Notes: a model not told the origin generated them from the sequence alone. DNA of 64,000 bases from Paraburkholderia aromaticivorans (GCF_002278075.1 NZ_CP022990.1:2480001-2544000); one strand, 5' to 3'. Counted from the first letter of the stretch, positions 1 to 9,221 are shown. A program made the numbers and translations.

Positions 1-1321
1 CGTCTTCGCGGTAATCGCGCGCCGCGACCACCGCCATGCAGTCTTCTTCACATTCGAATACACGCACCGCGCCCGTGAACGAAAGCGATTTGAGCCCGGC
101 GATTTTCAGACATGCGCCGTGCGGCGCGAGGTTGCCGCGCAGGATTACGAGTCCGCCGTTTTCGCCGAGGGGGTCGTCGCACGGACGCACGACGGTGCCG
201 TCCGGTCCGCTGAACGCGCTCAATGCTTCGGCGAGCGTGCCGCCACCGAGCGCGGGCACGTCGCCATGCAGGAAGCCGCCTGCCAGCAGCGCGTTCAACA
301 CGGCCGGCACGCCGCCCGCGTGATGCAGATCCTGCGCGAGATAGCGGCCGCCTGGTTGCAGATCGCCGATCAGCGGAATCTTTGCGAACACGCGTTGCAC
401 GTCGTCGAGCGTGAAGCGGATGCCGGCCTCGTTGGCGATGGCCGGAATGTGCAGCGCGGCATTGGTCGAACCGCCGGTTGCCGCCACCGCCGCGCAGGCG
501 TTCTCGAGGCTTTCCATGGTGACGAGATCGCGCGGCAGGGGGCCGCCTTGCGTCAGGATACGCATGACTGTTTCGCCCGCGCGGCGCGCAATCGCGATCC
601 GTTCGCTGTAGACGGCGGGCACCATCGCGGAGCCGAGCGGCGCGAGGCCAAGCGTTTCCGCGACCATCGCCATCGTATTCGCGGTGAACTGGCCGGGACA
701 CGACCCGGCCGTCGGCGTGCACTGCTTTTCGATGGCGTCCAGTTGCGCACGGCTCATGTCGCCGCGCTGCGTGGTGCCGACCGCTTCGATTGTCGTGAGA
801 ATCGTCGACTGGCGTTGCAGGCCGGTGCCGGCGCCGCCGGGCAACTGGCCCGGTGCGACACCCGGCAGCATCGCACCGCCGAACAGGAATACGCCGGGCA
901 CGTTGACGCGCACCATGCCCATCAGGATGCCGGGCAAGGTCTTGTCGCAACCGGCGACGCCGATCAGGGCGTCGTAGTTATGCGCGCGCACGAACAGTTC
1001 GACGCTGTCCGCAACCACTTCGCGCGACACGAGGCTCATCCTCATGCCGGAGTGATTCATCGACGTGCCGTCCGACACCGAGATCGCCGAGCCGCGGATC
1101 GGCACGCCACCGCCCGCTGCAATGCCGAGCCGCGCGTTGTCGGAGACCTGGTTCAGCGACATCGAACACGGCGTGTTCTCGCCGAACGTATCGACGATCG
1201 CGACGAACGGCTTTTGCATGGATTCGTCGTCGAGACCGGTAGCGCGCAGGAACGCGCGATGCGGCGCCCGCGTGACGCCGTCGGTCACCCTGCGCGAGCG
1301 ATGTTTGTGCAGATTGGTCAT
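1..1321 (-). CDS. IlvD/Edd-family dehydratase (dihydroxy-acid or sugar-acid dehydratase), 3' end beyond the window
   Basis: About 440 N-terminal residues are present and the C-terminus runs off the left edge. Family members dehydrate 2,3-dihydroxy acids or aldonates using an Fe-S cluster and Mg2+. Visible landmarks are RAPHRAF near the N-terminus, the cluster-cysteine motif GCDKTLPG, and the second signature GSCPGQFTANTM. The start is the ATG at 1319-1321, opening MTNLHKHRSRR. It is the third gene of a minus-strand run after an MFS permease and an SDR dehydrogenase. That context fits catabolism of a sugar acid better than branched-chain amino-acid synthesis, but the substrate cannot be read from the sequence. 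Confidence 0.9.
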   Translation of the reverse strand, partial: MTNLHKHRSRRVTDGVTRAPHRAFLRATGLDDESMQKPFVAIVDTFGENTPCSMSLNQVSDNARLGIAAGGGVPIRGSAISVSDGTSMNHSGMRMSLVSREVVADSVELFVRAHNYDALIGVAGCDKTLPGILMGMVRVNVPGVFLFGGAMLPGVAPGQLPGGAGTGLQRQSTILTTIEAVGTTQRGDMSRAQLDAIEKQCTPTAGSCPGQFTANTMAMVAETLGLAPLGSAMVPAVYSERIAIARRAGETVMRILTQGGPLPRDLVTMESLENACAAVAATGGSTNAALHIPAIANEAGIRFTLDDVQRVFAKIPLIGDLQPGGRYLAQDLHHAGGVPAVLNALLAGGFLHGDVPALGGGTLAEALSAFSGPDGTVVRPCDDPLGENGGLVILRGNLAPHGACLKIAGLKSLSFTGAVRVFECEEDCMAVVAARDYRED

Positions 1322-1401
1322 GTGGAAAAGTCCGTTTTCTTTTGAAACTCGTGCAGTGCTGTGGCGATGGTTCGTTCAACTGCGCGCGCGTTGACCGCGG
1401 C

Positions 1402-2202
1402 TCAACCGGCGTTCAGCAGCAAGCCGTTTTCCGCAGCGATCACCTGGCCGGTCATGGCGGGCGCCTGCGTGGCGAGAAACCACGCCAGGTCCGCGATTTC
1501 GGCAGGCATCGACACCCGTTTGAGCGGCGCCTGTTCGGTCATTCTCTCTAGCACGCCGTCATAGGCTTGCGGGTCGAGCACGCGCAGCAACAGCCCGTCG
1601 TCGACCATGCCGGGCGCGATCGCGTTGACGCGGACATGCGGCGCGAGACTGCGCGCAAGCGAGAGCGTCAGCGTATTCACCGCGCCTTTCGACGCCGCAT
1701 ACGCGATCGACGACCCGGTGCCGTTCAGACCCGCCAGCGACGAAATGTTGACGACGCTCGTGCTGCGTTTCACCGTCGATAGACCGGCGGATTCGCGCAG
1801 CAACGGCACGGCTGCGCGGGTCATCTGATACAGCCCGATCAGGTTCACGCGATACACGCGCTCGAACTCGATAGCGTCGATTTCGTCGAAGGCGTTGTGC
1901 GGAATCACGCGGGTCGTGCCCGCGCAATTGATCAGCGCGTCGACACGTTGCCAGCGGCTCGCCACGGTATCCATCGCGCGGCGGCAGTGCGCATCGTTGC
2001 CGACATCCGCGTCGAATATCAGCGTGGACGCGCCGGCGTCGCGGCAGGCCGCTTCGACGGCCAGCGCTGCTTCGCGCGTGTTGTCGTCGAAGTTGCCTAT
2101 CGCCACCGACCAGCCCGCTTGCGCGAAGCGCAGCGCGGTCGCCGCGCCGATACCCGAAGCCGATCCCGTCACCACGCAGACGGGGCTGCTCGATTGCGTC
2201 AT
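1402..2202 (-). CDS. SDR-family NAD(P)-dependent dehydrogenase
   Basis: 266 residues, classical short-chain dehydrogenase. The cofactor motif TGSASGIG is near residue 12, NCAGTT replaces the usual NNAG, and the catalytic Ser and YAASK motif lie in ISSLAGLNGTGSSIAYAASK. I place the start at the ATG at 2200-2202, preceded by AGAGGA at 7 nt, rather than the TTG six bases upstream, which would sit on top of that Shine-Dalgarno sequence. The stop of the MFS gene lies 2 nt upstream, so the two are probably translationally coupled. Likely oxidises a sugar acid or polyol in the pathway of the neighbouring dehydratase; substrate unknown. Confidence 0.9.
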   Translation of the reverse strand: MTQSSSPVCVVTGSASGIGAATALRFAQAGWSVAIGNFDDNTREAALAVEAACRDAGASTLIFDADVGNDAHCRRAMDTVASRWQRVDALINCAGTTRVIPHNAFDEIDAIEFERVYRVNLIGLYQMTRAAVPLLRESAGLSTVKRSTSVVNISSLAGLNGTGSSIAYAASKGAVNTLTLSLARSLAPHVRVNAIAPGMVDDGLLLRVLDPQAYDGVLERMTEQAPLKRVSMPAEIADLAWFLATQAPAMTGQVIAAENGLLLNAG

Positions 2203-2204
2203 AT

Positions 2205-3563
2205 TCAAGTCCTCTGTGGAATGCTGGAATTAGGCGCGTTCGTCGAAACGGCAGAAGCGCGCTTGAGTGGCATGCGCAGCACGATCGCCGCGCCGATCAA
2301 CAGCGCTGCGGCGATAGCCAGCATTCCCGGCAACAGCTTGCCGCCGCTCAGATCGGACAGCCGCCCGACGATGAACGGACTTACGAAACCGGCCAGATTG
2401 CCGGTGCAATTGATCACGGCGATCCCCGCCGCCGCGCCCGCGCCGCCGAGCAGCGCGGTCGGAATCCCCCAGAACACCGGCGCAATCGAATTGATGCCGA
2501 TAGCGGCGACCACCAGCGCCGCGATCGACACCGCGACGTTCGACGCAAACAGCACCGACGCAAGCAAACCGAGCGCGCCGATCGCGCAGCAGACCGCGAC
2601 ATGCACGCGGCGTTCGTCGTGGCGGTCAGCGTGGCGCGCGATCAGCACCATCGCGACCACGCTGATCAACGAGGGCACCGCCGACAGCCAGCCGATGTTG
2701 CCCACGCTGGCAACGCCGCTTGCCTTGATGATGGTCGGCACCCAGAACGCGAGGCCGTAATTGCCCATTGCGATGCAGAAGTACAGCAGCCCGAGCAGCC
2801 ACACGCGCTTGCTGGCAAATGCGCCGCGCGCCGAGGTTTCGGTGCGCGTGATCGCGTCGCGGGCGAGATCGGCGGCAAGGCGCGCTTTTTCGTCGGCGTT
2901 CAGCCAGCGCACGTTATCGATCCGGTCGTGCAATACGAAGAACGCCGCAATGCCGACCGCCAGCGAGCCGATCCCTTCGACCAGAAACAGCCAGCGCCAT
3001 CCGGCAAGACCGTAGGTGCCCGCGAAATGGGCCATCAGCCAGCCCGACAACGGGCCGCCGATCGCGCCGGACACCGGAATCGCGGTCATGAACAGCGCAA
3101 TGATCTGCGAGCGGCGGGTGGCCGGAAACCAGTTGGACAGATACAGCAAAATGCCCGGAAAAAAGCCGGCTTCGGCGACGCCGAGCAGAAAGCGCATCAC
3201 ATAGAACGATGTCGGACCGTTGACGAACATCGTCAGGCCCGACACCAGTGCCCACGTGACCATGATCCGCGCGATCCAGCGGCGCGCGCCGACGCGGTTG
3301 AGGATCAGGTTGCTCGGCACCTCAAAGAAGAAATAGCCGACGAAGAAAATGCCCGCTCCCGCGCCGTACACCGTTTCGCTCAGCGAGAGGTCGCTCAGCA
3401 TTTGCAGCTTGGCGAAGCTGACGTTCACGCGGTCGATGTACGCCACCACGAACGCCAGAAACAGAAACGGCACGATCCGCCGCGTGAGTTTCGCGTAGAG
3501 CAGGGCGTTGTCGGGATCGGCCGCTGCGGGGCCCGGTTCGGGTCCGAAGGAAGGGACGCTCAT
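2205..3563 (-). CDS. MFS transporter, anion:cation symporter type
   Basis: 452 residues with about 12 hydrophobic segments. The N-terminal YIDRVNVSFAKLQM and the GVAEAGFFPG motif are typical of the ACS branch of the major facilitator superfamily (galactonate, glucarate and tartrate type permeases), which import organic or sugar acids with protons. The start chosen is the ATG at 3561-3563 with GGAGACAG upstream. A longer reading frame continues 13 codons upstream but has no ribosome binding site. First gene of the minus-strand operon, divergent from a LysR regulator that probably controls it. Confidence 0.92.
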   Translation of the reverse strand: MSVPSFGPEPGPAAADPDNALLYAKLTRRIVPFLFLAFVVAYIDRVNVSFAKLQMLSDLSLSETVYGAGAGIFFVGYFFFEVPSNLILNRVGARRWIARIMVTWALVSGLTMFVNGPTSFYVMRFLLGVAEAGFFPGILLYLSNWFPATRRSQIIALFMTAIPVSGAIGGPLSGWLMAHFAGTYGLAGWRWLFLVEGIGSLAVGIAAFFVLHDRIDNVRWLNADEKARLAADLARDAITRTETSARGAFASKRVWLLGLLYFCIAMGNYGLAFWVPTIIKASGVASVGNIGWLSAVPSLISVVAMVLIARHADRHDERRVHVAVCCAIGALGLLASVLFASNVAVSIAALVVAAIGINSIAPVFWGIPTALLGGAGAAAGIAVINCTGNLAGFVSPFIVGRLSDLSGGKLLPGMLAIAAALLIGAAIVLRMPLKRASAVSTNAPNSSIPQRT

Positions 3564-3714
3564 GGTCTGTCTCCAGTGCGCGTGCTCGGCACGCGGTCTC
3601 ATCGTTTATGTGGGGTCCTCGTTTTGCATGGACGGGACCGTTGCCCTCTGGCGGCAGTGTCGAAAGGGTAGTCGTGTTGCGGGTATTGCCGCAAATCACG
3701 ATTTCGGAGAAAGT

Positions 3715-3732
3715 TATAACCATATCGTTATA
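3715..3732. promoter_or_regulatory. Candidate LysR operator in the divergent intergenic region
   Basis: A perfect inverted repeat TATAAC-N6-GTTATA lies 31 bp before the LysR start and 150 bp before the MFS start. Short A/T-rich dyads of this kind are typical LysR sites, so it is the best candidate for autoregulation and inducer-dependent control of the MFS-SDR-dehydratase operon. Binding is inferred. Confidence 0.55.
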
Positions 3733-3762
3733 CCGAACCGTATTTTGGGGGAAACCCTTGTC

Positions 3763-4737
3763 ATGCAAAACAGCGATCCGATAGAACGTTTTTTTCGCAG
3801 CGGGCTGAAGCTGCCGCATCTGCGTATCCTCGTAAGCCTTGCGGAGCTTGGCCAGGTCACGCGTGTCGCGGCGGCGTTTCATGTGACCCAGCCGGCCATC
3901 TCGAAGCAGATCGGGGAAATCGAGGAGGCGCTCGGCGTGCAAGTCGTGAACCGAGTCGGTAATGCGCTGGAGTTGACCGGGATCGGCCAGGTGATCGTGG
4001 CATGCGGGCGCGAAGTCTTGCGCCATATCGAACTCGCGCGCCGCGATGTCAGCGCGCTTGCGTCCGGCACCGGCGGCCATGTCCGGGTCGGCGCGGTGGT
4101 GACTATCCCCGAGCCGCTGGTCACTAACTCGGTGCAACTGTTCATGCGGCGCGCGCCGTCGGCGTCGCTTTCGTTCGCGGAAGCCACGCTCGACCGCTTG
4201 ATCAAGATGCTGGACGACGGCGACCTCGACATCGCCCTTGGCCGCAACCGGATTGCGACCACGCAGAAGACCTTGCGTCAGGAAGTGGTTCATCGCGAGC
4301 CGTTTGTGTTCGTGGTCGGCGCGCATCACCCGTTGGGAGATCCCGGGCGTCAGGTGACGTGGGCTGATCTGGGCGCGGTTCGCTGGATCACCCCGATGCA
4401 CGGGTCGCCGGCGTACGCAACACTGATCGAGACGCTTGCCGGGAACGAGATTGCAGTGGGCGGCGGCGCGGTCGAATCGAGCGCGTTGGCGTTGAATATC
4501 GCCTTGATACGCAGCGGCGATTTTGTTTCGATCTTGCCGATGTCAATAGCAAAGCCTCACGCGATGCGCGGCAGCATGCGGGTGCTCCCGTTGCCGCCGC
4601 TGGAGCCGCTGGGTGAAATCGTGGCTTATTGGCGGGCCGATTCGAGCTTGCCTGCTGCGAAATTGTTTAGCGCATGCCTGAGAGAGGTGGCAGGGGAGTT
4701 GATGAATGAGCCGGGTGGGACGGTGCGGCTAGAGTGA
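3763..4737 (+). CDS. LysR-family transcriptional regulator (GbpR-like)
   Basis: 324 residues. An N-terminal winged helix-turn-helix (HVTQPAISKQIGEIEEAL) is followed by a periplasmic-binding-protein-like effector domain. The opening with KLPHLRILVSLAELG resembles the GbpR branch, whose members often regulate sugar or aromatic-acid uptake. The start is the ATG at 3763 with GGGGGAA about 9 nt upstream. Divergent from the MFS-SDR-dehydratase operon and probably its activator, with the dyad at 3715-3732 between them. Confidence 0.92.
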   Translation: MQNSDPIERFFRSGLKLPHLRILVSLAELGQVTRVAAAFHVTQPAISKQIGEIEEALGVQVVNRVGNALELTGIGQVIVACGREVLRHIELARRDVSALASGTGGHVRVGAVVTIPEPLVTNSVQLFMRRAPSASLSFAEATLDRLIKMLDDGDLDIALGRNRIATTQKTLRQEVVHREPFVFVVGAHHPLGDPGRQVTWADLGAVRWITPMHGSPAYATLIETLAGNEIAVGGGAVESSALALNIALIRSGDFVSILPMSIAKPHAMRGSMRVLPLPPLEPLGEIVAYWRADSSLPAAKLFSACLREVAGELMNEPGGTVRLE

Positions 4738-4761
4738 GTTCGGGGCGCGTGGCCGCGCATT

Positions 4762-5217
4762 TCACGTCATTGAGGCCGGCACCAGTTCACGCGCGTCCAA
4801 CACGTGGCCGCATGATTCAGCCAGGCGCTCCACGCTGAGATCGATAAAGGCCCGGGCGCGCGAAGGCTGTGCTGGCCGGCCTCCGTAATAGAGGTAGACG
4901 CTCATGGGATCGGTAGCGCGCGCTGTGAGCAGCGGCACCAGGCGTCCCGCGCGAATCAGCGGCACGGCAGACAGCCCCGACAACAGGCCGATTACCTGGC
5001 CCGGGAGGACGGCCTCGGTACGAAGGAGCCTGAGTGCAGTTGCGCCATCGCAGGACACAGCAGCATGGCGGCCCTGGCAGCGCAGCAGGAAAGCGAGACT
5101 ATCCGCGATAGGCTCATTGTCGTTAGGCTTCGACCGGATTCCAGGCCCCGAGGACATCGTACAGACACGGGATACGTAGGCGGGCCGCATGTGTCGCAAT
5201 CCAACCCACAGCGCCGG
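4762..5217 (-). pseudogene. LysR-family regulator remnant (C-terminal effector domain)
   Basis: The open frame encodes the end of a LysR effector domain: a GLSAVPLIRAGRLVPLL stretch, then YLYYGGRPAQPSRARAFIDL, which matches the usual C-terminal (P/G)xRRxxPxRVRAFIDF pattern. The region before it is poorly recognisable and there is no helix-turn-helix domain. Continuing the strand upstream in other frames gave no N-terminal half. Read as a 5'-truncated, degraded gene. Confidence 0.6.
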
Positions 5218-5424
5218 ACGTAAAGTTGGATCCGGCCCACCGGCCGCAGAGCGCATGTCTGTCTACGAATTCGCACTGGTCGCTATTGCGGCGAGTTGTG
5301 TCATCGGTTACTGCGGGGCCACCGTTTGGCACGCACTTTGCCTTAATTTTCACCGAGGAGTGACGACATCCTCAAAACGAACTTCGACATTCCTAACCGA
5401 CTGACTTACTCTTGGAGAATTGAA

Positions 5425-5610
5425 ATGAACACGCTGGTAGTCAAAGACCTCCCCGTAGCCGTTGAGATGGATCGTACTGCAATGACCGCGGTCAGCGGCG
5501 GCAGGTTGCCGCAGCAGGTGATGAACATCATTCAGGCCGTTTCCGACTATGCAAACGACTCCCCTGTCCAGCACAGTTTTACTGGCAGTGGGGCTTCCGT
5601 GACGTACTAA
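5425..5610 (+). CDS. Small double-glycine leader peptide (possible secreted or RiPP-like peptide)
   Basis: 61 residues, with a clear TTGGAGA ribosome binding site 7 nt before the ATG and a terminator hairpin 26 nt after the stop, so this is a self-contained transcription unit. The N-terminal segment VKDLPVAVEMDRTAMTAVSGG has the layout of a double-glycine leader (acidic and hydrophobic residues, GG at 25-26) like those cleaved by C39-peptidase ABC exporters. The remaining 35 residues contain no Cys, so lanthionine or sactionine bridges are excluded. No exporter or modifying enzyme lies nearby. The function is inferred only from leader architecture. Confidence 0.65.
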   Translation: MNTLVVKDLPVAVEMDRTAMTAVSGGRLPQQVMNIIQAVSDYANDSPVQHSFTGSGASVTY

Positions 5611-5636
5611 CAGAAACGCGGCGATTTCGTCGCTCA

Positions 5637-5662
5637 AGGCCCCGCCGACGAGGGGCCTCTTT
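5637..5662 (+). terminator. Rho-independent terminator after the small peptide gene
   Basis: Perfect 7-bp stem AGGCCCC / GGGGCCT with an 8-nt loop, followed by CTTT. It lies 26 nt after the stop of the double-glycine peptide gene. Confidence 0.75.
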
Positions 5663-6088
5663 GAATTCGCTTCCCGTGACTCTATTTGCGCTGCCCCGAT
5701 ACCGGTCGTTCCGCCTCAACTCGACGGGTTGATTTGAGCGTGAGCACTCTTTCTGAGGGCATGACGACCGTTGTCTTGTTCACGATCGATGAGGCACCAG
5801 GTTTTCGGTTCCTCACCAAGCGTGCTCAACTTTTGTTTTCCCAGAACAACGGACTCCCACGCGGACCGCGGACGCGAAACATCATGACGACGGAGGTGCC
5901 GGCACCTTGTTGGCTTAAGCCGCCGTCGGTGTCCGATCTAACCGGATACCTTGTGGATCCGCCGGTGAGGACGTGGCGCCAGATGATCGAAGCGCGGCTT
6001 ACTAGTGAGTCGCCCTCGCTTCAATCAAACTGTGGCTGGCCCTTTGACCACGACGCGGGGTCGCATTGAAATGTGCGACCACGACTCA
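5663..6088. other. No supported gene
   Basis: A plus-strand open frame of 127 codons crosses this stretch but has no recognisable domain, no convincing ribosome binding site and an unusual composition. I see no RNA gene or repeat here. Confidence 0.4.
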
Positions 6089-6247
6089 TCAGTCGAACTT
6101 GATGAGCTCGGGTCCGATCGCGGCCGCTGCGGATGCAAAACTTTCCGGGGCGCGAGTCGTTGCAACGGATACTTCGATGCCGCTTCGGGCAAACGCCCTG
6201 GCCAGGGCCTGGCCGATCTTGCCGAAGCCGATAATTGCGAAGCTCAT
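6089..6247 (-). pseudogene. Truncated F420-dependent NADP oxidoreductase-like gene (N-terminal fragment)
   Basis: Encodes only 52 residues, starting MSFAIIGFGKIGQALARAF, the Rossmann GxGxxG nucleotide-binding motif seen at the start of NADPH-dependent F420 reductase-like proteins, whose full length is about 200 residues. It continues GIEVSVATTRAPES and then stops soon after the second strand. AAGGAAA precedes the ATG, so initiation signals survive. The rest of the domain is missing. Next to a truncated SDR on the same strand. Confidence 0.6.
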
Positions 6248-6318
6248 ATATTTTCCTTCGTTGTGCCACGCCCTACGGGCTCCGAATATCCAATGGAGTG
6301 ACCGGCGGGCGTAGCGTG

Positions 6319-6459
6319 TCAGAGTTGCGCCAGGCCGCCGTCGACGGCGACTTCGCTGGCGGTCATGAAGCTGCTGTCCGGCGACGCGAGAAAGGCGGCC
6401 ACCGCCGCGATCTCCGCCGGATCGGCCATGCGCTGGAGCGGAGTCATCGCGACGTAGAC
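6319..6459 (-). pseudogene. SDR-family remnant (C-terminal fragment)
   Basis: The last 46 codons encode the typical end of a short-chain dehydrogenase: TPLQRMADPAEIAAVAAFL, then DSSFMTASEVAVDGGLAQL. Upstream the homology stops abruptly near 6460. The catalytic and cofactor domains are missing. Confidence 0.7.
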
Positions 6460-6504
6460 CAGCCCGATGCGGACAAGACCCAGCAGGGGGTCGCCAGTGA
6501 ACGC

Positions 6505-6792
6505 CAGTGGCTGGTGAATGACCTCGGCGCGAAGCACGATCTGCTCAGGGGGAGCTTGTGCTGGGGCCACATGCCGCATCATCTTGTCGCGGAAGACCTC
6601 GCGAACGGAACACTTGTCGAACTCCAACGGCGCGCATGGCACATGCGCGCCCTCACGTTCATGATCTCGCAGCGGCGCGGGTACTCCTTTTCCGAAGGCG
6701 AGACGCGGCTGGTCGAGCTCCTTGGTAGTCGCCATCGCTTGCCAAAGGGTGCCAGCAAGCGCCCCGTCTCGCGCAAAGGAAAAAAAGCATGA
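6505..6792 (+). pseudogene. LysR-family regulator remnant (C-terminal fragment)
   Basis: About 95 codons matching the end of a LysR effector domain: a DLGAKHDLL stretch, CWGHMPHHLVAEDLANGTLV (the usual GxGWxxMP..LV..DLxxGxLV pattern), and a C-terminal tail. The DNA-binding domain is absent. It abuts the SDR remnant tail-to-tail near 6460-6505, which suggests a deletion that removed the 5' halves of both genes. Confidence 0.65.
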
Positions 6793-6976
6793 AGGGCCGC
6801 CTCGCGTGAGCAACGGCCTGTACGGCCTGCCGTCCTCGACGGATGTCAGCAAAGTAGATAAACAGCAGTCTGCCTGCTCGAATCTTCAATGGATGCAATG
6901 GGTCGGTCCCAGTCTTTCACGTAGCGTACGCTCAGTGTGGGTCGACTCTTGCCGAATCACCTCGACTTCGGTGTTC

Positions 6977-7900
6977 TTAAAAAATCGACCGCCCGGTAAG
7001 CGTGGTCAACCGTTCAAGCGCCTCGACGCCCGCCAGTGAGTTGCCGTTCGCGTCGAGTCCGGGCGACCAGACGCAAACGGCCATTTCCTCCGGCAACACC
7101 GCGACGATGCCGCCGCCCACGCCGCTTTTCGCTGGCAAGCCGACGCGATACACAAAGTCACCGGCCGCGTCGTATGTGCCGCATGTCAGCATAAGAGCGG
7201 ACAGGCGTTTGGCCGAACTCGCGTCGAGGATACGTTCGCCAGAGATCGGCGCGACGCCGCCGTTGGCGAGAAAGAGTGCCGCCTTCGCCAGTTCGATGCA
7301 GTTCATCGATATCGCGCATTGACGGCAATACGCGTCGATGACAGCCTCGGGCGGCATCTCCAGGTTGCCGAAGCTCGCCATGAAATGGGCCATCGCGCGA
7401 TTGCGGTGTGCGTGCTGCAATTCGGACTGAGCCACGCGCATGTCATAGTCGATCGTCGATTCACCTGTCAGCCGCCGCATGAATTCGACGAGCGCTGTCT
7501 CTGCGTTGACGAAGCGGCGGCACAGCACATCGGTGACGACCAGTGCGCCTGCGTTGATGAACGGATTGCGCGGTTTGCCCTTCTCGGCTTCGAGTTGCAC
7601 GAGCGAATTGAAGGCCGTACCCGACGGCTCACGGCCCACGCGCCGCCACAACGCATCGCCCAGCAGCCTGAATGCCATCGTGCACGCGAACAGCTTGGAG
7701 ATGCTCTGAATCGAAAAGCGCGTGTCGGCCTGTCCTACGCGATACACGTCCCCCGCCGTCGTGACGACGGCCATGCCGAAGCTGTTGGCGGGCACATTCG
7801 CGAGTTCGGGAATGTAGTCCGCGGCGCGGCCCGCGGTGCGCCACGGTTCGATGTCGCGATGGATCTGTTCGAGGATCGCTTGATAGTTCTGGTCGGACAT
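6977..7900 (-). CDS. glsA: Glutaminase
   Basis: 307 residues, the normal length for bacterial GlsA, which hydrolyses L-glutamine to glutamate and ammonia through a serine beta-lactamase-like fold. The nucleophile motif is S66-I-S-K69 in RFSIQSISKLF, followed by NPFINAGALV and the C-terminal SGVGGGIVAVLPEEMAVCVWSP split by no gaps. The start is taken at MSDQNYQAIL (ATG 7898-7900); a start four codons upstream (ATG 7912) is equally possible, since neither has a strong ribosome binding site. A single-gene unit, not linked to the ABC operon downstream in the window. Confidence 0.93.
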   Translation of the reverse strand: MSDQNYQAILEQIHRDIEPWRTAGRAADYIPELANVPANSFGMAVVTTAGDVYRVGQADTRFSIQSISKLFACTMAFRLLGDALWRRVGREPSGTAFNSLVQLEAEKGKPRNPFINAGALVVTDVLCRRFVNAETALVEFMRRLTGESTIDYDMRVAQSELQHAHRNRAMAHFMASFGNLEMPPEAVIDAYCRQCAISMNCIELAKAALFLANGGVAPISGERILDASSAKRLSALMLTCGTYDAAGDFVYRVGLPAKSGVGGGIVAVLPEEMAVCVWSPGLDANGNSLAGVEALERLTTLTGRSIF

Positions 7901-8252
7901 AGGTGGCTGCATCCAGGAGCCCTTGTGTATGGGTCGCGATGATACCGCAGCCAGCCAGCGTTCGGTGCGTTGCCCACAGTGTCGCGCACCTGTACGAAGA
8001 GGCCGGGGCCGGCGATGAGTCCTTCCGTCGACACGGTGCTGGCGCTCCGCGGAAAAGCTGATGTACGGTCCTCCGGCAAGGACCAGGAAGGCGAGCGCCA
8101 CGTCGCCTTCGAGGGCTGGGATCGGCCAACTGCAGCCGTTCGTCTTCATGTTCAACGGGCCGTTCAAACGGCAGATGCGCATCAAGCAACGGACGTTCGT
8201 GGGATGGGAGTTTTTTTCTACTCACGCAATACGGTGAGCATGACGACGTGAT
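7901..8252. other. Intergenic, no supported gene
   Basis: Lies between the starts and ends of glsA and hutG on the minus strand. The frame of glsA stays open upstream, but those residues match no glutaminase sequence. It presumably contains the glsA promoter. Confidence 0.4.
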
Positions 8253-9221
8253 TCAAAGCAACCGGTACGCCAGTCGCGCGGCCGCTCTCCCGGTGCGCCT
8301 GTCCTGATCGAGCGACGGGTTGTACTCCGCGATATCCGCCGCGCGCAGCTTGCCCGAAGCTCGCACGCGCAGCACCATCGCTTCGATCACCGATAGCGGT
8401 ACGCCTAGCGCAGCGGGCGCCGATACACCCGGCGCCGTGGCGGCCGGCAACACGTCGAGATCGATCGTCAGATAGACGTCGTCCGCCGCGTCCAGCAACT
8501 TCTGAAGCTCATTCAGACGCTGCGGCAGTTGTGCCTCCTGCATATCGACGTCGAACACGTAGTGCACGCCGAGTCGCTCCGCATGCGCGAACAGCGAAGC
8601 TGTATTGCTGAGATCGCTGATGCCGAAGCACGCATAATTGAACGGCACCCCTCGTTGCGCACAGTCAAGCGCGATCTGATCGAACGGCGTGCCCGAATTC
8701 GCGGGACGCTTCTGACGCAGATCGAAGTGAGCGTCGAAGTTGATGATCAGCAGCTTGCGCGACATGAGCAGCGTGGCGTCATTCTCGGTTTCACGCTGCT
8801 GATGCAGCCGCAAACCGCTATATGTGCCCCACGCGACCTCATGACCGCCGCCAAACACCAACGGGCGTCCGCCACCCGCCAGCACCTCACTGACCACGTG
8901 GGCCAGTTCCGTCTGCGCGGCTTCGAGGTCGCCGTCGTCACACACCACGTCGCCAGCGTCGGCAAGTACCGCCATCGCCGTTTTGGCCGGCAAGCCTGCC
9001 AGCACACGGCGCAATTCCATGGGCGCATGCGCCGCGCCGATCCGGCCTTGATTGCGGCGCACGCCTTCATCGGAGCCGAAGCCCACGATCACCGGCGCAT
9101 CGTGCTGCATCTGCTTCGCGCTACCGAACGGCGTCACCTGATTGAAAACACGCCGCGTGTCGCCGGCCTCGCCGTCGTCGGAACGGCCTGCCCACACCTT
9201 GTCATTGAATGGGACTCTCAT
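8253..9221 (-). CDS. hutG: Formimidoylglutamase-like ureohydrolase
   Basis: 322 residues of the arginase/agmatinase superfamily. The Mn-binding residues are visible: H127 in FGGGHE, D163/H165/D167 in NFDAHFD, and D254/D256 in TIDLDVLP. The sequence [10 protein letters not shown] fits HutG, which hydrolyses N-formimidoyl-L-glutamate to glutamate and formamide in histidine breakdown. Last gene of an amino-acid ABC transporter operon, overlapping the ATPase gene by 4 bp (ATGA), so co-translated. The other hut genes are not in the window; agmatinase or guanidino-acid hydrolase activity cannot be excluded. Confidence 0.82.
   Translation of the reverse strand: MRVPFNDKVWAGRSDDGEAGDTRRVFNQVTPFGSAKQMQHDAPVIVGFGSDEGVRRNQGRIGAAHAPMELRRVLAGLPAKTAMAVLADAGDVVCDDGDLEAAQTELAHVVSEVLAGGGRPLVFGGGHEVAWGTYSGLRLHQQRETENDATLLMSRKLLIINFDAHFDLRQKRPANSGTPFDQIALDCAQRGVPFNYACFGISDLSNTASLFAHAERLGVHYVFDVDMQEAQLPQRLNELQKLLDAADDVYLTIDLDVLPAATAPGVSAPAALGVPLSVIEAMVLRVRASGKLRAADIAEYNPSLDQDRRTGRAAARLAYRLL

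Noticed and set aside
119..1345. A 408-codon open frame on the plus strand
   Set aside because: It lies opposite the IlvD/Edd dehydratase, which has strong motifs on the minus strand. The plus-strand translation is Arg/His-rich and matches nothing; it is a shadow of GC-rich coding DNA.
5255..5404. A 49-codon frame starting MSVYEFALVAIAASC, hydrophobic at the N-terminus
   Set aside because: It looks like a small membrane peptide but has no ribosome binding site, overlaps the degraded LysR region and ends just before the ribosome binding site of the peptide gene. Not supported without conservation.
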